From positions 1 through 42,286 of IMG/VR virus record IMGVR_UViG_3300037069_000862: 42,286 nt of DNA; one strand, given 5' to 3'. The stretch comes from a virus. Shown here one piece after another: positions 7,403 to 12,935 of this stretch (within the stretch, counting starts at the first letter, position 1; each line of letters begins with the position of its first letter). The notes under the pieces were generated by a model that was not told the DNA's origin, ran no database searches, and saw only the letters and a program-made list of their open reading frames with translations. Position numbers and translations under genes: made by a program.

Positions 7403-7677
7403 GCCGCACCTTCGATCTGCTCGGCCAGCCACTGCGGCTCGTACTTCTTGCGCGCGGACGGACTCAACCCGCCGTACACACCCCAGCGGCTCTTGCGGTC
7501 CACGCCCGCTTCCATGCGCATCGCGTAGTCCAAACACTGAAGCCGCACCGTGCAGGCGGTGAGACACACGGACTTGGTTGCGTTCCAGTCGTCGCCTTTG
7601 TCAGGAAAGAAAGGCGCGGTGCCGATCGACAGACAGGCGGCGCTGGAGACCCACGGCTCTTCGCGGTACTGGTTCAT
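7399..7677 (-). CDS. WhiB-family Fe-S transcription regulator
   Basis: This 92-residue protein is a Wbl family member, known only from actinobacteria and their phages. Wbl proteins hold a [4Fe-4S] cluster on four Cys and bind host sigma factor. Here the Cys are at 15, 38, 42 and 48, followed by the turn motif GVYGGLSPSAR at 66-76 and a basic C-terminus KKYEPQW. The second and third Cys are separated by three residues (CLTAC), whereas the usual spacing is two; the reading frame is unambiguous. Phage WhiB of mycobacteriophage TM4 represses host whiB2 and blocks superinfection, a possible model. Start is ATG 7677. Confidence 0.92.
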   Translation of the reverse strand: MNQYREEPWVSSAACLSIGTAPFFPDKGDDWNATKSVCLTACTVRLQCLDYAMRMEAGVDRKSRWGVYGGLSPSARKKYEPQWLAEQIEGAA

Positions 7678-8081
7678 GCGACCTCCGTGAATCGAAACGT
7701 GAGATAGCAGGCGACACCCGGCGTCTTGATCCGCCGCTGCGACGCGTACGTCTTCACCGACCGCAGATGTACATCGGAGTCCGATGGCAGCAGGCGATAC
7801 GACACGCGCTTGTTCTTGGCGGTGTCGTCGCCGATGATCCCGTCGAGACACGCCTTGATCGTCGGCTCCAGGTTCAGGCAGTCGCGCTGCCTGTTGTCTG
7901 GCCAGATCACCTCGACCTCGCAGGTCGCTGCCTGCATGTGTTCGGGTCGCTCGTGCCGCGCCATGGTGTAGGCCATCTCCCGGATGGCTTTGGTGTTCCT
8001 GGCCTTCGCCATGTAGTGGATGCGCTGGTTGCTTGTCAGCAGCAAGTCTCGCGAGATCGCGAGGTAGATCGTGGCGGTCAT
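7674..8081 (-). CDS. RusA-like Holliday junction resolvase
   Basis: This 135-residue protein fits the RusA family of dimeric endonucleases that cut four-way DNA junctions. It has the N-terminal SNQRIHYMAKARNTKAIREM segment, the central strand EVEVIWPDNRQRDCLNLEP with an Asp just before an Asn, then TIKACLDGIIGDD, matching the family order of conserved acidic residues. The first Asp-Asn pair appears as RDCLN, slightly unlike the usual D-x-D-N. Start is ATG 8081 (ATGA overlap with the upstream gene) rather than an upstream in-frame codon. It likely resolves replication or recombination intermediates before packaging. Confidence 0.78.
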   Translation of the reverse strand: MTATIYLAISRDLLLTSNQRIHYMAKARNTKAIREMAYTMARHERPEHMQAATCEVEVIWPDNRQRDCLNLEPTIKACLDGIIGDDTAKNKRVSYRLLPSDSDVHLRSVKTYASQRRIKTPGVACYLTFRFTEVA

Positions 8082-8386
8082 GAGGCACACCCGCAGTTGT
8101 CGGTGCCATCACAGCTGGCCGGGTGGCGGCGCTTCGCTATCCAGGCAGCGATCCCAGCCGGCGTGGTCTCGTCCTTTACGGGCGGGTCCCACGGTTCGGG
8201 GTGGAAGAAGTCACGCAGGGCGGCTTTGAGGTTGGGCCAGCGCACAGGCGAGCAGGTCCCCAGAACCTGCTGCCCAATTTGGTTGCCTTCGGCTACCACT
8301 CCCAGGCTGCGCTGCTGTCCATCTTCCTCACCGCCTTCCCCATCCACGAGGACTGTGGTGTCCTCGAAACCCTTGACCCCGTTCAC
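8078..8386 (-). CDS. Hypothetical protein with C-terminal Cys motif (102 aa)
   Basis: ATG 8386 overlaps the upstream stop. The first half is acidic and Gly/Gln-rich, the second half has LKAALRDFFHPEPWDPP and ends in SCDGTDNCGCAS, a compact Cys triplet that might bind metal. No family recognised. Confidence 0.55.
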   Translation of the reverse strand: MNGVKGFEDTTVLVDGEGGEEDGQQRSLGVVAEGNQIGQQVLGTCSPVRWPNLKAALRDFFHPEPWDPPVKDETTPAGIAAWIAKRRHPASCDGTDNCGCAS

Positions 8387-8739
8387 GCGCCGACTCCGAT
8401 ACGCAAGACCTCGACGCCAGTGAGGTAGCTCCAGTCCGAGTGGTAGACAACGCCGAGATCTCCAGCGGGCTCGGATCTCCAGCTGTCACCGATGCTGTTC
8501 CATCGCTGCCAGCGCAACCTGGTGGTGTCTTCCGAGCCATAGCCGACACGGCGTGCCGCGACGACACTGCCCCACTCGGTCGGCTCCTCGATGGCAGGCT
8601 TCACCTGCTCCTCGATGGCAGCAGCGATCTCGCCCCACTTGCGCCGGTTACTACCGCATTCGTCCTCGCGGCCTGCGAGATACCTCAGCGCTGAAGCAAT
8701 CTCGCGGAGGTCGGGGTCGTTCATCTTGATCTCGCCCAT
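8383..8739 (-). CDS. Hypothetical protein (118 aa)
   Basis: The start is set at ATG 8739 (TGATG junction); a second ATG at 8724 is possible. Residues 9-45 form a helical segment (LREIASALRYLAGREDECGS...), followed by beta-rich C-terminal sequence with RLRWQRWNSIGDSW and VVYHSDWSYLTGVEVLRIG. The second half resembles a small domain rich in Trp. No family recognised. Confidence 0.6.
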   Translation of the reverse strand: MGEIKMNDPDLREIASALRYLAGREDECGSNRRKWGEIAAAIEEQVKPAIEEPTEWGSVVAARRVGYGSEDTTRLRWQRWNSIGDSWRSEPAGDLGVVYHSDWSYLTGVEVLRIGVGA

Positions 8740-8933
8740 CAGTTCATCGCGTCCTGTTCGTACTGGTGGCTGGTGTCGAACCCCAAGGAATCGAGCGTCT
8801 TCTCGGTCTGCTCTGCACGCAGCCGCTCGTTGTGGCGCCAGTAGGCGAGCGCGATCGGGACGACCAGCCAGAAGACGAGGAAGAACCAGACGCACAACGT
8901 CCACGCGAACTCCAGGACTCTGCCGATGTTCAT
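8739..8933 (-). CDS. Single-pass membrane protein (64 aa)
   Basis: ATG 8933 overlaps the stop of the Excalibur gene. A strong hydrophobic segment, WTLCVWFFLVFWLVVPIALA, spans residues 11-30, followed by WRHNERLRAEQTEK and a charged cytosolic-looking tail, so the topology is probably N-out, C-in. It sits beside the Excalibur lipoprotein gene; both products are expected at the membrane. Function unknown. Confidence 0.65.
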   Translation of the reverse strand: MNIGRVLEFAWTLCVWFFLVFWLVVPIALAYWRHNERLRAEQTEKTLDSLGFDTSHQYEQDAMN

Positions 8934-9133
8934 CACTCACACGCCAATCCGTTGTGGTCACGGTCGAGCTTCGAGTTCCAGCCCGGGTCGCCCTGATGCA
9001 GCGGCAGGGACGCGCCTGCATCGCGCGCCTCCTGGCAGGACTGGAACCGTGTGCCGTTGGAACAGCCGGCCAGTGACAGCACCAGGACACCGACGATGAA
9101 CGCCGCGGCGGCCCACTCCAGGAGCGACCTCAT
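8933..9133 (-). CDS. Excalibur-domain lipoprotein
   Basis: This 66-residue protein has a short N-terminus, a hydrophobic segment and a lipobox LAGC with Cys24, so a secreted, lipid-anchored protein is expected. The C-terminal domain is an Excalibur calcium-binding motif: FQSC...EARDAGA then DRDHNGLACE, with the D-x-D-x-N/D-G loop and paired Cys. Such domains occur on actinobacterial surface proteins. In an early phage operon it could alter the cell envelope or exclude other phages (inference). ATG 9133 overlaps the upstream stop. Confidence 0.85.
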   Translation of the reverse strand: MRSLLEWAAAAFIVGVLVLSLAGCSNGTRFQSCQEARDAGASLPLHQGDPGWNSKLDRDHNGLACE

Positions 9134-9333
9134 GACGCGGCCTCACGGCGCCACACGGCCACCCGGTCGAGGAACGAGTCGGCGTCATCGACGGTGCCGT
9201 TCGGTGGGAACGTGGCCAGCAGCAACAGCCGCTCGGCGAACTCCACCTCGGGCTCTACCGCGTGGCCGGTCGCGATCATCGCGTACCGGTTCATGACGGC
9301 GTTGTCGAACAGGTATGACACGGCGGTGCTCAT
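9130..9333 (-). CDS. Hypothetical protein (67 aa)
   Basis: ATG 9333 overlaps the upstream stop (ATGA). The protein is mildly acidic and mainly helical: VEFAERLLLLATFPP, then DDADSFLDRVAVWRREAAS. No signal or metal motif. Unknown function; supported by coupling. Confidence 0.55.
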   Translation of the reverse strand: MSTAVSYLFDNAVMNRYAMIATGHAVEPEVEFAERLLLLATFPPNGTVDDADSFLDRVAVWRREAAS

Positions 9334-9881
9334 CGGTCTTCCCTCTCGAAGTTTTGTAGTGGCGTCTCATCAGCGGGTACGACGAAGGCCTCGCTGGCGA
9401 TGAAGCCGGGCGGCAGCGGCTGGTACGACACGAGCCACACCAGCCCGTCCGGCGTCGCGTACCGGTGCTCCAGCTCCCCGTTCACGGCCTCCCACACCGA
9501 GGCGTCGGTCGAGCCGTCCAGGAGCGCCGTCCAGAACGCGAAGTCCTCGGGTTGCACCACGACACGGATGCGTCCGGGATGATCCGGGTGGGGTCCGCAG
9601 GTGACCGGTCGCCGCTGCTCGGAGGTGAGGAACTTGCACAGCCGCTCGTACCAGCCCAGCAGCGCTTCGGTGTCGTTCAGCACGAGCGTCGTTGCTCCCT
9701 TGTGTCCGTGAAGGTCGAGTACGTGCCTGACGTCGGTGTAGATCGCCACCGATGGTGTCTCGCTGTCCCAGTGCACGGCGGTCAGGCCGCTGCCGAACTC
9801 GCAGACCGTGGCCACCGGGCCTTCACCGCTGACACCGGACACGTCGCGGTGGCGCATGAGGGTGGAGACTGTTGCGGTCAT
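9330..9881 (-). CDS. Hypothetical protein (183 aa)
   Basis: The start is ATG 9881 (MTATVSTLMRHRD), which overlaps the upstream stop; the frame is open to 9932 but that part lies in the previous gene. The protein is a mixed alpha/beta soluble protein with ATLVLNDTEALLGWYERL and several beta strands (RIRVVVQPEDFAFWTALL, GLVWLVSYQPLP). No catalytic signature is recognised. It is one of the larger unknowns of the operon. Confidence 0.6.
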   Translation of the reverse strand: MTATVSTLMRHRDVSGVSGEGPVATVCEFGSGLTAVHWDSETPSVAIYTDVRHVLDLHGHKGATTLVLNDTEALLGWYERLCKFLTSEQRRPVTCGPHPDHPGRIRVVVQPEDFAFWTALLDGSTDASVWEAVNGELEHRYATPDGLVWLVSYQPLPPGFIASEAFVVPADETPLQNFEREDR

Positions 9882-10027
9882 CGGGCCATCCCCTGGCCGT
9901 GCGGACTCTGGTTCGGGCACCAGGATCGCCATAGCCTTCCCGGCTCCAGTTCGCGTTTGTGCTTACGCAGTTGGCCGTCCATGTTCACGCGCACGGTGCG
10001 ACCACAGACCGGACAATCGGCAGTCAT
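9878..10027 (-). CDS. Small zinc-finger-like protein (49 aa)
   Basis: ATG 10027 overlaps the upstream stop. It begins MTADCPVCGRTVRVN and has a second possible ligand set HKRELEPG...WCPN...H, so one C-x2-C zinc site closed by His/Cys is likely. Similar 'CPVCGRTVR...DG.L..H' fingers are common in actinophages and their hosts. Nucleic-acid or protein binding is inferred. Confidence 0.65.
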   Translation of the reverse strand: MTADCPVCGRTVRVNMDGQLRKHKRELEPGRLWRSWCPNQSPHGQGMAR

Positions 10028-10212
10028 GGCGTCACCTCGTTGGCCACGTAGAAAGCGGGCCTGCCGTGGACTCGTGCCGACACCCACTGCTTCGCAGCCG
10101 CAATGCACTCGTCGCGGTTGCAGACATAGCCCGCGGCGTACTCGTGTTCGATGCCACCGAGGGGACGGGAGGTGACCATGCCGGACTTGGGCTTGTGCTC
10201 GCAGGCGGTCAT
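10024..10212 (-). CDS. Hypothetical protein (62 aa)
   Basis: ATG 10212 overlaps the upstream stop. The protein begins MTACEHKPKSGMVTSRP and contains a Cys-x-x-x-x-Cys pair in YVCNRDECIAAA, with a C-terminal WVSARVHGRPAFYV strand. The CEH plus CNRDEC arrangement may bind one metal ion. No known family assigned. Confidence 0.6.
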   Translation of the reverse strand: MTACEHKPKSGMVTSRPLGGIEHEYAAGYVCNRDECIAAAKQWVSARVHGRPAFYVANEVTP

Positions 10213-10439
10213 CTCGCCAACTCCTCTTCGAGGAAGGCGCGGTACGTCTTCGGAAACTTGCGCTTGAGGCGCGTGAGCGCGCGCTGGCGGGCGGCGGCAC
10301 GGAACCGGGAACGCTCGGAGTTGCTCTCGGTCTTGTGGGCGCTGTGCGCCGCACGGCACGACTCACAGGGGGGCTCGTCGTGGTACAGGTGGCGGGCATA
10401 CGCGGCAGGAGTACCGCAAGGCTTCAGTTCGCGGGCCAT
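10209..10439 (-). CDS. Conserved actinophage-type basic Cys protein (76 aa)
   Basis: ATG 10439 is chosen in a TGATG junction. The N-terminus RELKPCGTPAAYARHL with EPPCESCRAAHSAH is a pattern I recognise from many actinobacterial phages and hosts (PCGT-AAY-RH...C-x2-C). The second half is strongly basic and helical (RSRFRAAARQRALTRLKRKF), suggesting nucleic-acid binding. No function is assigned to this family. Confidence 0.7.
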   Translation of the reverse strand: MARELKPCGTPAAYARHLYHDEPPCESCRAAHSAHKTESNSERSRFRAAARQRALTRLKRKFPKTYRAFLEEELAR

Positions 10440-10732
10440 CACGCACCACCTGTCAGCGGCGGCCGGACTGTCACAGTGATTTCGTTCTCGGTGAGCACGA
10501 CAGCCTGCGTCCAGCCGTAGGCCGTGTTCGCCAGACCCTCGGTCTCCCGGTGCGCAGGCAACGCCCGGCACCACGCCTTCACGACACCGTTGCCGCCGTC
10601 AGTTGCGATCTCGATGCGGCCCGTCTCCCGGACCACGATCTCGCGGAAGTGCAGCTCCGGATGGTTCGTGAACAGCTGGCACAGCTTCGTCACGGTGGCT
10701 GTCTCGCCCATCCCGTACGGTGCGGCGGTCAT
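10439..10732 (-). CDS. Hypothetical protein (97 aa)
   Basis: The start is ATG 10732 (MTAAPYGMGETATVTK), overlapping the upstream stop. The protein alternates helix (TKLCQLFTNHPELHFREIVV) and strands (GRIEIATDG, AVVLTENEITVTVRPPL). No motif recognised; a small alpha/beta protein of unknown function. Confidence 0.55.
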   Translation of the reverse strand: MTAAPYGMGETATVTKLCQLFTNHPELHFREIVVRETGRIEIATDGGNGVVKAWCRALPAHRETEGLANTAYGWTQAVVLTENEITVTVRPPLTGGA

Positions 10733-10917
10733 GACTCCACCGCCGCGTACCAGCTGGTGAGGTGAAGGAGACCTTCGGGTCCGGTGGGACTGCTCACACG
10801 GCGCCAGTTCGCGGCCGTCCCCACAGGTTCCAGCAACTTCACCTCGAACGACTCGCTGCCGGGTTCGAGGATGATCCACATGCCCGGCCTGATCTCACTG
10901 CCGGCGATGGCGATCAC
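10729..10917 (-). CDS. Hypothetical beta-rich protein (62 aa)
   Basis: GTG 10917 overlaps the stop of the basic 47-aa gene (GTGA). The sequence begins MIAIAGSEIRPGMWIILEPG and is mostly beta, resembling small barrel-like domains of the 'pGMwii' kind found in many actinophages. No catalytic residues are evident. Confidence 0.55.
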   Translation of the reverse strand: MIAIAGSEIRPGMWIILEPGSESFEVKLLEPVGTAANWRRVSSPTGPEGLLHLTSWYAAVES

Positions 10918-11057
10918 TTCTTGCCCTGCTTCTTCGCGCGCTGCTGAGCGACCTCGTCCTTCTTGGCCTTCTGCTCACGCTGCACGTCAGCCAGGAACCG
11001 CCCCGCCTTCGTGGCGTGGATCCGGTTGTCCTTCGGAGCCCTGCTGAAGATCCCCAT
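10914..11057 (-). CDS. Small basic protein (47 aa)
   Basis: A short frame from ATG 11057 to TGA 10914, with perfect TGATG and GTGA junctions to both neighbours. It starts MGIFSRAPKDNRIHATKAG and ends in a Lys-rich tail (KKDEVAQQRAKKQGKK). The composition suggests a nucleic-acid-binding or charge-driven peptide. Below the usual size cut-off, so easily missed. Confidence 0.65.
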   Translation of the reverse strand: MGIFSRAPKDNRIHATKAGRFLADVQREQKAKKDEVAQQRAKKQGKK

Positions 11058-11359
11058 CACGCACCGGCCTTCGGCAGCGCTGCGGCCTCACGGAGACGCT
11101 CGCCGACCTGGTCGGTCGTCAGGCTGTTGACGACACCTTCCATGTCGGCACCCGACAGGAACACGTCGTTGTCGTCGGTGCCTTCACGCCAGGCGTACAC
11201 CTCCCACAACTCGCGGACTGCGGGTGCGCCGGACGAGTCGATGTAGGCGGCGCGGACCGCGGACACGGTGACGCCGTTGGGCAGGTGGAAGGTGTGCTGC
11301 ACGCCCCCATGTGGCAGAGGCACGGTGGTGTGCCCGTGTTCTACGCCGAAGATGTTCAT
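11057..11359 (-). CDS. Hypothetical protein (100 aa)
   Basis: ATG 11359 overlaps the stop of the membrane-protein gene. It begins MNIFGVEHGHTTVPLPHGG, has beta-rich sequence through VTVSAVRAAYIDSSGAPAV and ends in an acidic helical part (DMEGVVNSLTTDQVGERLRE). No known domain recognised. Confidence 0.6.
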   Translation of the reverse strand: MNIFGVEHGHTTVPLPHGGVQHTFHLPNGVTVSAVRAAYIDSSGAPAVRELWEVYAWREGTDDNDVFLSGADMEGVVNSLTTDQVGERLREAAALPKAGA

Positions 11360-11526
11360 CGCGACGCTCCGAACAGGAACACGCCGGCGATGAAGAGCGC
11401 CTCGATGACGACCACCACGGCGGCCACGCCTGGCGAGATCGGCTTGCGGGACTTCCCCACCTGAGCAACGGTCGTCACTGCGTTCAATACGAACCACGCG
11501 ACGAGGAACCAGAGAAACCAGTTCAC
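11356..11526 (-). CDS. Small two-span membrane protein (56 aa), first gene of early operon
   Basis: Starts with GTG 11526, preceded by AGAAGG about eight bases upstream. Two hydrophobic segments are seen, WFLWFLVAWFVLNAV (residues 2-17) and GVAAVVVVIEALFIAGVFLF (33-52), separated by a short basic loop, a hairpin membrane topology. It is the promoter-proximal gene of the long early operon. Membrane targeting is clear; function is not known. Confidence 0.65.
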   Translation of the reverse strand: MNWFLWFLVAWFVLNAVTTVAQVGKSRKPISPGVAAVVVVIEALFIAGVFLFGASR

Positions 11527-11683
11527 TGCGGTAACCTTCTTTCGTCTGGACCCCTCGGTTGCTGCTTCGCGGTAGAGCCGAGGGGTTCGGTTTTGTTCTG
11601 TTCAGGTTTGGAGTGCCGACCGGTCACGCGTCGTCGGGAGCCTCGGGGGGATGAAGGCCGCCTCTACGAGACCGGTCGGCAGA
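11527..11683 (-). promoter_or_regulatory. Structured leader upstream of the early operon
   Basis: This 157-base gap holds a 9-bp hairpin ACCCCTCGG/CCGAGGGGT at 11550-11558 and 11578-11586 (19-base loop) just before the first gene's ribosome site, and an 11-bp perfect inverted repeat GCCGACCGGTC/GACCGGTCGGC at 11615-11625 and 11670-11680 whose arms each contain the palindrome ACCGGT. The shorter pair GAGCCTC/GAGGCTC at 11638-11644 and 11688-11694 could pair around it. No convincing -35/-10 pair is seen on the minus strand. The plus strand of the first hairpin is followed by a T-rich tract, so it might terminate antisense RNA. Confidence 0.5.
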
Positions 11684-11830
11684 TCAGGAGGCTCTCGCCT
11701 CTGGTGCCAGGTAGGGGGAGTGGAGAGCGACAAGACGCTCGATCTCTTCTTGGGTCAGCGGCTCGTCGTCAGCTCCGTCGTCCCAGCCGGCTTGAAAGAT
11801 CTCTTCCGGACTCGTCAGGCGCGCGCTCAC
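11684..11830 (-). CDS. Small acidic protein (48 aa)
   Basis: GTG 11830 overlaps the preceding stop (GTGA). Begins VSARLTSPEEIFQAGWDDGA and is highly acidic with a helical C-terminus. Last gene of the repressor transcript before the structured leader. No family recognised. Confidence 0.55.
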   Translation of the reverse strand: MSARLTSPEEIFQAGWDDGADDEPLTQEEIERLVALHSPYLAPEARAS

Positions 11831-11976
11831 GAGTTGCCCTTCAAGATGTCCCGGATGTGCGAGCCCAGAGACTTCTTGGGGTTCGGCTTCTTCGAGAGCT
11901 TTGCCTCGCCGGACTGAAGGGCTTTGTCGTGCTTCTCGCCGCGGGTCGGTCGCTTGCCCGGCTTCGCGGCGTTCAC
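11827..11976 (-). CDS. Small Lys-rich protein (49 aa)
   Basis: GTG 11976 overlaps the XRE repressor stop (GTGA). The product begins VNAAKPGKRPTRGEKHDKAL and is very basic, with KLSKKPNPKKSLGSHI. It is co-transcribed with the repressor and could bind nucleic acid. Too small for automatic gene finders. Function unknown. Confidence 0.55.
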   Translation of the reverse strand: MNAAKPGKRPTRGEKHDKALQSGEAKLSKKPNPKKSLGSHIRDILKGNS

Positions 11977-12197
11977 GACGCCACCGGGTACGACCAGATG
12001 TCCTCAACCTGGACGTCGAGCGCTTTGGCAAGCTTCATGCGCAGCTCGTCGGATGCGCCGTTCTTGCCGTTCTCCAGCATGTAGATGTAGTTCGGGCTGA
12101 CCTCGGCGCTGCGGGACAGTTCCAGCACGCTGATCTCGCGCTGCGTCCTGACCTCCCGGAGCTTCTGCCCCCAGGTGATGTTCAGTTCGTTGGCCAT
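11973..12197 (-). CDS. XRE-family repressor (CI-like, 74 aa)
   Basis: The protein begins MANELNITWGQKLREVRTQ and is a compact helix-turn-helix domain: EISVLELSRSAEVSPNYIYM forms helices 2 and 3, followed by LENGKNGASDELRMKLAKAL. Only the DNA-binding domain is present, with no C-terminal cleavage/dimer domain, unlike lambda CI (236 aa). I chose ATG 12197 because it lies seven bases after a -10 TAGAGT, making the transcript leaderless. It is transcribed away from the divergent XRE gene, so it is likely a lysogeny repressor or a Cro-type switch partner. Which of the two regulators is the repressor is not settled. Confidence 0.8.
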   Translation of the reverse strand: MANELNITWGQKLREVRTQREISVLELSRSAEVSPNYIYMLENGKNGASDELRMKLAKALDVQVEDIWSYPVAS

Positions 12198-12204
12198 GAC
12201 CACC

Positions 12205-12232
12205 ACTCTACTTACTACGTAGTGCTTGTCAA
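12205..12232 (-). promoter_or_regulatory. Repressor promoter with operator palindrome
   Basis: On the minus strand TTGACA (12232-12227) and TAGAGT (12210-12205) are separated by 16 bp, and the spacer contains the perfect palindrome ACTACGTAGT (12214-12223). The ATG is at 12197, seven bases after the -10, so the mRNA should be leaderless. Occupancy of the palindrome by either regulator would block this promoter. A near-inverted copy, TAAGTAGTGG, lies at 12237-12246, facing CCACTCTACTTA at 12203-12214. Confidence 0.6.
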
Positions 12233-12263
12233 GGCATAAGTAGTGGCGAATTGCACACCTCTG

Positions 12264-12299
12264 TTGCTAAGCGATCCTTACCAAGGGATGCTTACGACC
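12264..12299 (+). promoter_or_regulatory. Possible plus-strand XRE promoter and operator
   Basis: TTGCTA (12264-12269), 17 bp, then GATGCT (12287-12292) and seven bases to the ATG at 12300. The layout mirrors the repressor promoter. The spacer sits in an imperfect dyad, TAAGC...GCTTA, 12268-12294, with nine of twelve positions matching. The -10 is weak (only its second and sixth bases fit TAnnnT), so this call is tentative. Confidence 0.4.
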
Positions 12300-12629
12300 A
12301 TGGGCGACGCACTAGACCCCGGCGGTTGGCTCAAGGAGCAGATGGAACGCCGGAAGTTGACACAGCGCGACGTGGCGCAGGCGGTCGGACTCCGCGAGCA
12401 AGCCGTCTACTACTGGCTGAGCAACAGGACTGCACCGAAGGATGAGGCCGCGGCAAAGCTCGCGGCGCTGCTCGACGTACCCCAGGTGGAGGTACGGAGA
12501 CGGTTCGGCCTCTGGGTGCCGGAAGACGGCGACCCTGAGCCGGCGCGCAGTACGGCCGAGCTCGAAGAGATCATGCGCGACCTGACCGCGGTACTTGAGC
12601 GATTCAGGTTGTGGCGGAGCGGGGACTAG
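12300..12629 (+). CDS. XRE-family regulator (Cro-like, divergent; 109 aa)
   Basis: A helix-turn-helix protein transcribed away from the repressor. The start is ATG 12300 (MGDALDPGGWLKEQMERR), and ATG 12288 would add four residues. The HTH is LTQRDVAQAVGLREQAVYYW, followed by LSNRTAPKDEAAAKLAALL and VPQVEVRRRFGLW; the last 40 residues are an acidic helix (RSTAELEEIMRDLTAVLERF) that could dimerise. As a divergent partner it is likely part of the lytic/lysogenic switch, though roles could be reversed. Confidence 0.78.
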   Translation: MGDALDPGGWLKEQMERRKLTQRDVAQAVGLREQAVYYWLSNRTAPKDEAAAKLAALLDVPQVEVRRRFGLWVPEDGDPEPARSTAELEEIMRDLTAVLERFRLWRSGD

Positions 12630-12644
12630 ACCCCACCACTACCC

Positions 12645-12746
12645 TCACTTCCGTTCATCGATGAGCTTCTGCAGCTCCTCGATCAGCGCCTCGAGCCCCT
12701 GCTCGATTTGATCCATCTGCTCTTCACTCCCCAGTGGTGACTGCAT
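12645..12746 (-). CDS. 33-residue coiled-coil peptide with strong ribosome site
   Basis: ATG 12746 is preceded by GGAGGAG with an eight-base spacer, one of the strongest ribosome sites in the window. It encodes MQSPLGSEEQMDQIEQGLEA then LIEELQKLIDERK, an ideal amphipathic heptad helix. It lies between convergent neighbours (XRE gene ending at 12629, integrase ending at 12928) and appears to be a stand-alone gene. The pattern suggests a small dimerising helix, for example an anti-regulator or excision directionality factor. The latter is only a positional guess because serine-integrase RDFs are unrelated in sequence and often larger. Confidence 0.5.
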   Translation of the reverse strand: MQSPLGSEEQMDQIEQGLEALIEELQKLIDERK

Positions 12747-12759
12747 CTGTGTAACTCCT

Positions 12760-12829
12760 CCGGTGCCCGCTCGTTGAGGTGAGCAGGCACCGGCCGCTGA
12801 TCGGTATCCCCCGTGCGGTGGCCGGTGCC
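12760..12829 (-). promoter_or_regulatory. Two competing hairpins before the 33-aa gene
   Basis: Three related arms are seen on the plus strand: CCGGTGCC (12760-12767), GGCACCGGCC (12786-12795) and GGCCGGTGCC (12820-12829). The middle arm can pair perfectly with either neighbour. Arm 1 directly abuts the ribosome site of the 33-residue gene on the minus strand, so pairing of arms 1 and 2 would hide part of the site, whereas pairing of arms 2 and 3 would free it. The stem can also be extended by GCTC/GAGC within the first hairpin. It could alternatively be a terminator pair for the plus-strand XRE transcript. Confidence 0.5.
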
Positions 12830-12898
12830 GCCATTGGATCGCTCAAGGCCGGGCGGCGATACATCTCAGCCTGTTGCATTTCGGTCACAGCCGGATTA

Positions 12899-12935
12899 GG
12901 GACCTTAGTCCCGTGGCCAGCAGGACCTTAGACCC
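12899..12935. promoter_or_regulatory. Paired DosR/DevR-like boxes
   Basis: Two GGACCTTAG-containing boxes start 23 bp apart: GGGACCTTAGTCCC (12899-12912) and AGGACCTTAGACCC (12922-12935). The first differs at one position from the mycobacterial DosR core GGGACTWWAGTCCC. The second overlaps the integrase stop codon (TAA, 12930-12928). DosR-type sites often occur in pairs. They lie upstream of the 33-residue gene on the minus strand. Confidence 0.4.

Noticed and set aside
11550-11586. Plus-strand intrinsic terminator
   Set aside because: The stem and T-rich tail look like one, but no plus-strand gene lies upstream of it; kept only as part of the leader.
12645-12746. Definite excision directionality factor
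   Set aside because: The 33-residue peptide is close to int, but position is the only support; no known RDF sequence resembles it, so only a weak possibility is noted.
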